64,000 nucleotides of DNA. It comes from Noviherbaspirillum soli. GTDB taxonomy: Bacteria; Pseudomonadota; Gammaproteobacteria; Burkholderiales; Burkholderiaceae_D. A program made the position numbers and the translations under genes. The DNA lies in the NCBI RefSeq assembly GCF_015352955.1, contig NZ_JACYOX010000036.1, positions 1-64,000 of the forward strand, given 5' to 3'. The notes under the pieces were generated by a model. The model saw only the letters and a list, made by a program, of their open reading frames with translations. It ran no database searches and had not been told where the DNA came from. Position 1 is the first letter of the stretch, and each line of letters opens with the position of its first letter. Below are positions 58,370 through 64,000 of this stretch, piece by piece.

Positions 58370-58525
58370 GAACAGGGGAATTGCAACACCATAAAGGAGG
58401 CGGATTTTTTAGGTTGAATCCCTTATTATATGAGAACTCCGCAGTCCGCCCGCTTTGCCGGACGACTCCCTGACCATCCCGGGCCCGCTCCCGGGCCACT
58501 TTCAGACGCTATCCGATACCGCATC

Positions 58526-59551
58526 ATGCCCGAGCAATTCCCTAACGATCCGCGCCTGGAACAGGCCAGCCAGTGGCTGGCGACGCTGACCGCGCCCGCG
58601 CTGCGTCGCGACACCCTGCGCCCGGCGTCGGCCGATGCCAGCTTCCGCCGCTACTTCCGCGTCGACGGCGCCGACGGCGACACCTACATCCTGATGGACG
58701 CGCCGCCGCCGCAGGAAGACGTGAAGCCCTTCATCCATGTCGCCGAGGTATTCGGCAAGACCGGCGTGTCCGTGCCCAAGGTGCTGGCCCAGGATGCCGA
58801 ACGCGGCTTCCTGCTGCTGACCGACCTCGGCGCCACCACCTACCTGAAGCTGTTGAACAGCGACACCGCCCACAAGCTCTACCTCGACGCGATCGACGCG
58901 CTGGTGCTGCTGCAGGCGCAGAGCCAGCCCGAGGTGCTGCCCGAATACGACCGCGCGCTGCTGCTGCGCGAGCTCAACCTGTTCCCGGAATGGTATGTCG
59001 CGAAGCACCGCGGCGTGACGCTGGACGACAAGCAGCAGGCCGCGCTGCAGAAGGTATTCGACGCGCTGCTGGCCAACAACCTGGCCCAGCCGCAGGTCTA
59101 TGTGCACCGCGACTACCATTCGCGCAACCTGATGGTGATGGACAGCGGCAATCCCGGCATCCTCGACTTCCAGGACGCGGTCTACGGCCCGATCACCTAC
59201 GACCTGGTGTCGCTGCTGCGCGATGCCTACATCCAGTGGGACGAGGAGCTGGTGCTGGACTGGGCGATACGCTACTGGGAACGGGCGCGCCGCGCCGGCC
59301 TGCCGGTGGCGCCCGACATCGACAGCTTCTACCGCGACTTCGAATTCATGGGCCTGCAGCGCCACCTGAAGGTGCTGGGCATCTTCGCGCGGCTGTACCA
59401 CCGCGACGGCAAGGCCGCCTATCTCGACGACATGCCGCTGGTGATGGAATACACCCGGAAGACCGCCGGCCGCTACCGCGAACTGGCGCCGCTGATCCGC
59501 ATCCTCGACGTGCTGGAAAACACCGATTCCGGCGTCGGCTACACCTTCTGA
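58526..59551 (+). CDS. amgK: N-acetylmuramate/N-acetylglucosamine kinase AmgK
   Basis: A 341-residue aminoglycoside-phosphotransferase-fold kinase. VHRDYHSRN (H194, catalytic D196) and LDFQDAVYGP (D214, metal ligand) form the active site; ADASFRRYFRV binds nucleotide. AmgK phosphorylates MurNAc at C1 and is followed by MurU. The next gene is a MurU-type nucleotidyltransferase, which decides the call over generic APH. I chose the ATG at 58526; the frame is open from 58430. It is divergent from lptD. Confidence 0.92.
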   Translation: MPEQFPNDPRLEQASQWLATLTAPALRRDTLRPASADASFRRYFRVDGADGDTYILMDAPPPQEDVKPFIHVAEVFGKTGVSVPKVLAQDAERGFLLLTDLGATTYLKLLNSDTAHKLYLDAIDALVLLQAQSQPEVLPEYDRALLLRELNLFPEWYVAKHRGVTLDDKQQAALQKVFDALLANNLAQPQVYVHRDYHSRNLMVMDSGNPGILDFQDAVYGPITYDLVSLLRDAYIQWDEELVLDWAIRYWERARRAGLPVAPDIDSFYRDFEFMGLQRHLKVLGIFARLYHRDGKAAYLDDMPLVMEYTRKTAGRYRELAPLIRILDVLENTDSGVGYTF

Positions 59552-59558
59552 GACACTG

Positions 59559-60271
59559 ATGAAAGCCATGATCCTCGCCGCCGGCCGCGGCGAACGCATG
59601 CGGCCCCTGACCGACAGCTGCCCCAAGCCGCTCCTGAAGGTGCGCGGCCGGCCCCTGATCGTCTGGCATGTGCTCAACCTGGTGCGCGCCGGCATTACCG
59701 AGATCGTGGTCAACCATGCCCACCTCGGCCACATGATCGAGGAAGCGCTGGGCGACGGCAGCCGCTACGGCGCGTCGATCGCCTATTCGCCGGAAGGCAC
59801 GGCGCTGGAAACCGCCGGCGGCATCGCCCGCGCCCGCGAGCTGCTGGGCGAAGCGCCTTTCGTCGCGCTGGCGGCCGATGTCTGGGCGCCGCACTTCGAC
59901 TTCTCGCAGGCCGCCGACGCGCTGGTCGATAACGACGTCTGGGGCAACCCGCTGCCGCTGGACCAGCGCGACGTGGCCTGGCTGTACCTAGTGAAGAACC
60001 CGGCCCACAACCCGGCCGGCGACTTTGCGCTGAACAGCTTTTCGATCGCCAATGAAGGCGGGGAGCGGCATACCTTTTCCGGCATCGGCGTCTACCGGCC
60101 GCAGATGTTCGACGCCATCGCGCCCGGCGACAGCGCGAAGCTGGCGCCGCTGCTGCGCGAATATGCGGCGCGCGGCCAGGTCGGCGGCGAAGTCTACCGC
60201 GGCGACTGGCTCGATGTCGGCACGCCGGAACGCCTGGCCCAACTGAATGCCCCCTACCAAGGAAACCGTCC

Positions 60272-60275
<4 letters not shown>
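59559..60275 (+). CDS. murU: N-acetylmuramate-1-phosphate uridylyltransferase MurU
   Basis: A 238-residue nucleotidyltransferase. MKAMILAAGRGERMRPLTDSCPKPLLKV is the sugar-nucleotidyltransferase signature; short length without a C-terminal hexapeptide domain fits MurU. It forms UDP-MurNAc from MurNAc-1-phosphate, the step after AmgK, and bypasses fosfomycin-sensitive de novo synthesis. The gene is seven bases after amgK and overlaps pepP by four. Confidence 0.93.
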
Positions 60276-61609
<1,334 letters not shown>

Positions 61610-61613
61610 CATC

Positions 61614-62750
61614 GTGGAGCGCAGCTACGATATCGCCATCGGCGGCGCCGGCCCGGTCGGCATGGCGCTGGCCGCGATGCTGGTGCGGCATGGCGCCGCG
61701 CCGGATCGCATCGCGCTGATCGACGCCCGTGGGCTGGAACAGGCGGTGCAGGACCCGCGCTCGCTGGCGCTGTCGTGGGGCAGCCGCCAGCTGCTGGAGG
61801 AAATCCGCGCATGGCCGGCCGGCGCCACGCCGATCCGCGAAATCCATGTATCGCGCCGCGGCCACTTCGGCCGCACGCTGATTGCCGCCGCTGAATTCGG
61901 CCTGCCCGAGCTAGGCTACGTGAGCCGCTACGGCAGCCTGGTGCAGGCGCTGTCGTCAGCCGTGGCGCAGGCCGGCGTGACCGTGCTGCGGCCGATGCAG
62001 ATCGCCTCCCGGACCGAGCAGGCCAACGGCATCACGCTGGCGCTGGCCAACGGCGCGAGCCTGGAAGCCCAGGTGATGGTGCAGGCCGAAGGCGGCCTGT
62101 TCGCCGACCAGCCCGGCAAGCCGATCAGCCGCGATTACAACCAGACCGCGGTGATTGCCCATGTCACCGCCGACCGGCCGCTGGCAGGCCGCGCCTTCGA
62201 GCGTTTCACCGGCGAAGGGCCGCTGGCCCTGTTGCCGCAGGACGGCGGCTATGCGCTGGTGTGGTGCCTGCGCCCTGCCCGCGCCAGCCAGGTCGCCGCC
62301 CTGCCCGACGCAGCCTTCCTGGCCCAGTTGCAGCATGCCTTCGGCCAGCGCCTGGGCCGCTTCCTGAGCGTCTCGCCGCGCATCAGCTATCCGCTTGGCT
62401 TGAACACCGGCGCTGCGCAGAGCGCCCGCACGGTCGCCATCGGCAATGCGGCCCAGACCCTGCACCCGGTTGCCGGCCAGGGCCTCAACCTCGGCCTGCG
62501 CGACGCCGCCGTGCTGGCGCGCATGCTGGCCATGGACGCCACGCCGCTGACGCTGCAGCACTATGCAATGCAGCGGCGCGGCGACCGCGGGCTGACCATC
62601 CGCGTCACCGATACCATGGCCCGCATCTTCGCCAGCGCGCCGGACGGCGCCTACACCCAGGGCTTGCTTGGCCTGTCGCTGGGACTGATCGACACCGTGC
62701 GTCCGCTGAAGCAGTTGCTGGCCGAGCAGATGATGTTCGGCCGACGCTGA
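61614..62750 (+). CDS. UbiH/UbiF-type FAD-dependent monooxygenase
   Basis: A 378-residue flavoprotein hydroxylase. GGAGPVG at 10-16 is the FAD dinucleotide fold, and AIGNAAQTLHPVAGQGLNLGLRDA is the ubiquinone-hydroxylase FAD signature. It probably hydroxylates a ring position of the ubiquinone precursor. It starts with GTG at 61614, four bases after the pepP stop; no in-frame ATG occurs before the FAD motif. Which Ubi hydroxylase it is cannot be settled by eye. Confidence 0.88.
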   Translation: MERSYDIAIGGAGPVGMALAAMLVRHGAAPDRIALIDARGLEQAVQDPRSLALSWGSRQLLEEIRAWPAGATPIREIHVSRRGHFGRTLIAAAEFGLPELGYVSRYGSLVQALSSAVAQAGVTVLRPMQIASRTEQANGITLALANGASLEAQVMVQAEGGLFADQPGKPISRDYNQTAVIAHVTADRPLAGRAFERFTGEGPLALLPQDGGYALVWCLRPARASQVAALPDAAFLAQLQHAFGQRLGRFLSVSPRISYPLGLNTGAAQSARTVAIGNAAQTLHPVAGQGLNLGLRDAAVLARMLAMDATPLTLQHYAMQRRGDRGLTIRVTDTMARIFASAPDGAYTQGLLGLSLGLIDTVRPLKQLLAEQMMFGRR

Positions 62751-62817
62751 TGACGGCTGGGTTCGAAAACAGCGCCACCAGACTAGTTACCCGAAAACAA
62801 CATTAGTTTGTTTCGAG

Positions 62818-62847
62818 TTGAAACATTGCTACAAACAAAGTTATATA
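62818..62847 (+). promoter_or_regulatory. Candidate sigma70 promoter for the DUF4382 lipoprotein gene
   Basis: TTGAAA (62818-62823) and TATATA (62842-62847), spaced 18 bp, in a conspicuously AT-rich segment. A GTTTC/GAAAC inverted repeat overlaps the -35 region. Confidence 0.55.
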
Positions 62848-62886
62848 CCCGTTAAAGTTGCCGCACAGAACTTTTATAAGGGTGAC

Positions 62887-64000
62887 ATGATGGCGTCGGC
62901 TCAACAATGGATGGTTCGCGCCCTGGCTGGCGCTTGTGCACTGACCGCGCTTGCCGGATGCGGCGGCGGTGGCGGCGGTGGCGGCGGTGGGGGTACACAG
63001 ACCGCCGGCACGCTGGGCGTATCGCTGACCGACGCGCCTTCCTGCGGGTTCGACAAGGTATTCGTTACCGTCACCAAGGTCAGGGTGCACAGGAGCGCCA
63101 CGGCCGGTACGGAAGACGACGGCTGGACCGAGATCGCGGTGGACCCGGCCAGGAGCAGGATCGACCTGCTCTCGCTGGCCAATGGCGTGCTCCAGCCCCT
63201 GGGGCAAGTGCCGCTGGCAGCAGGCCATTATTCGCAGTTGCGGCTGGTGCTGAACAAGAACAGCGGCAATGGCCTGGCCAATTCGGTGATCCCTGCCGGC
63301 CAGACCAATGAAGTCGCACTGATCACGCCCAGCGCGGTGGAGAGCGGCCTCAAGCTGGCCAACGAATTCGATATCGAGGCCGGCCAGCGGGCCGACCTGG
63401 TGCTGGACTTCGACGCCTGCAAATCCATCGTCACGCGCGGCAATGGCGAATATGCATTGAAGCCGGTGGTGAAAGTCATTCCGACGCTGCTCAACGGCGT
63501 GGAAGGCTATGTCGGCGCAGGCCTGAGCGACGTGCATGTGTCGGCCCAGAAGGACGGCGAAATCATCAGCAGCACGGCGCCCGATAGCGAAGGCCACTTC
63601 TATCTGTCGCGCCTGCCGGTCGGCGCCTACGACGTGGTGATCACGGCATCGGACCGGGCCACCACCGTGGTCGGCGCGGTGCCCGTCACCAGCCCTACTG
63701 CAACCACGACACTGAGCACCAAGGCCGCGCCGATCAGCCTGCTGGCTGCGCCGGAAGCCCGCAAGATCAGCGGGACGGTCAATTTCACGCCACCCGGCGC
63801 CGATGCCGCCTACGTCCATGCGAGCCAGACCCTGCCGGCCGGCTCGAAAGTCACCGTCAGGTACAAGGCAACCGACGCCAGCAGCAATTACACGCTGAGC
63901 GACCTGCCCAAGGTGGCGCCGCAGTATGCGCCATACAACCCGACAGCCCTGGCTTTCACCGCGCAGGCAGGCGTGAAGCCGGGCGTAGGCCAGTATGCAG
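62887..64000 (+). CDS. DUF4382-type lipoprotein with polyglycine linker (runs off the right edge)
   Basis: The frame is open from 62887 to the window end (371 codons seen). The signal peptide ends LTALAGC, a lipobox, followed by eleven consecutive glycines. The next region, GTLGVSLTDAPSCGFDKVFVTVTKVRVHR through LRLVLNKNSGN, is a DUF4382 domain. GVEGYVGAGLSDVHVSAQKDGEIISS to GHFYLSRLPVGAYDVVI resembles a carboxypeptidase-regulatory-like beta-sandwich. It is probably a surface or periplasmic lipoprotein of unknown role. AAGGGTG precedes the ATG; a second ATG follows directly. Confidence 0.85.
   Translation, partial: MMASAQQWMVRALAGACALTALAGCGGGGGGGGGGGTQTAGTLGVSLTDAPSCGFDKVFVTVTKVRVHRSATAGTEDDGWTEIAVDPARSRIDLLSLANGVLQPLGQVPLAAGHYSQLRLVLNKNSGNGLANSVIPAGQTNEVALITPSAVESGLKLANEFDIEAGQRADLVLDFDACKSIVTRGNGEYALKPVVKVIPTLLNGVEGYVGAGLSDVHVSAQKDGEIISSTAPDSEGHFYLSRLPVGAYDVVITASDRATTVVGAVPVTSPTATTTLSTKAAPISLLAAPEARKISGTVNFTPPGADAAYVHASQTLPAGSKVTVRYKATDASSNYTLSDLPKVAPQYAPYNPTALAFTAQAGVKPGVGQYA

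Overview
The window is GC-rich chromosomal DNA from a betaproteobacterium. Gene content and order (dusB-fis-purH-ruvC-ruvA-ruvB, tyrS with dtd opposite an M23 peptidase and anmK, lptD-surA-pdxA-rsmA opposite amgK-murU) point to Burkholderiales, most likely Oxalobacteraceae of the Herbaspirillum/Noviherbaspirillum kind. The family assignment is an inference from gene order and protein character. I saw no rRNA, tRNA, phage, insertion sequence or CRISPR array.

Layout. 1-300: start of thiC with its TPP riboswitch. 268-5000: a PAS-GGDEF-EAL c-di-GMP protein and valS. 5080-13100 (minus strand): a hydratase, ruvB, ruvA, ruvC, purH, fis and dusB, interrupted between ruvA and ruvC by a plus-strand HEXXH membrane protein and a 144-bp tandem repeat array. 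12448-17565: a histidine phosphatase, dtd-tyrS, and divergent M23 peptidase and anmK. 17785-24732: an orphan Bug-type binding protein, a small hydrophilic protein and the glycogen genes glgC-glgA-glgP. 25066-26544: thiD and a cold-shock/DUF1294 protein. 26545-28752: a gene-poor, AT-richer stretch with a 9-bp microsatellite, then a SLOG-like protein and a TIR-transmembrane protein.

28668-41745 is the main accessory block, apparently for uptake and hydrolysis of small amide or urea-like nitrogen compounds. It has a biuret-hydrolase-like cysteine hydrolase, a GntR regulator, an AtzE-like amidase with its 59-residue AtzG-like partner, an SsuABC-type ABC transporter, a BMP/nucleoside-type ABC transporter, and a divergent RutB-like hydrolase plus second amidase. 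A small peptide gene with a double-glycine motif sits between the two transporters.

41833-52377 holds an NhaR-like regulator beside a Na+/H+ antiporter, a cupin, a LysR/DUF2917 pair, nitronate monooxygenase, a Nudix-metallo-beta-lactamase fusion, a sorbosone-dehydrogenase-like lipoprotein, creA and a two-gene chromate transporter. 52826-62750 is core envelope and housekeeping: rsmA, pdxA, surA and lptD on the minus strand, amgK, murU, pepP and a UbiH-like monooxygenase on the plus strand. The window ends inside a DUF4382-type lipoprotein gene.

Two themes link distant genes. AnmK, AmgK and MurU are all peptidoglycan-recycling enzymes. A family of REP-like palindromes recurs in at least five intergenic regions, from isolated copies to the tandem array beside ruvC.
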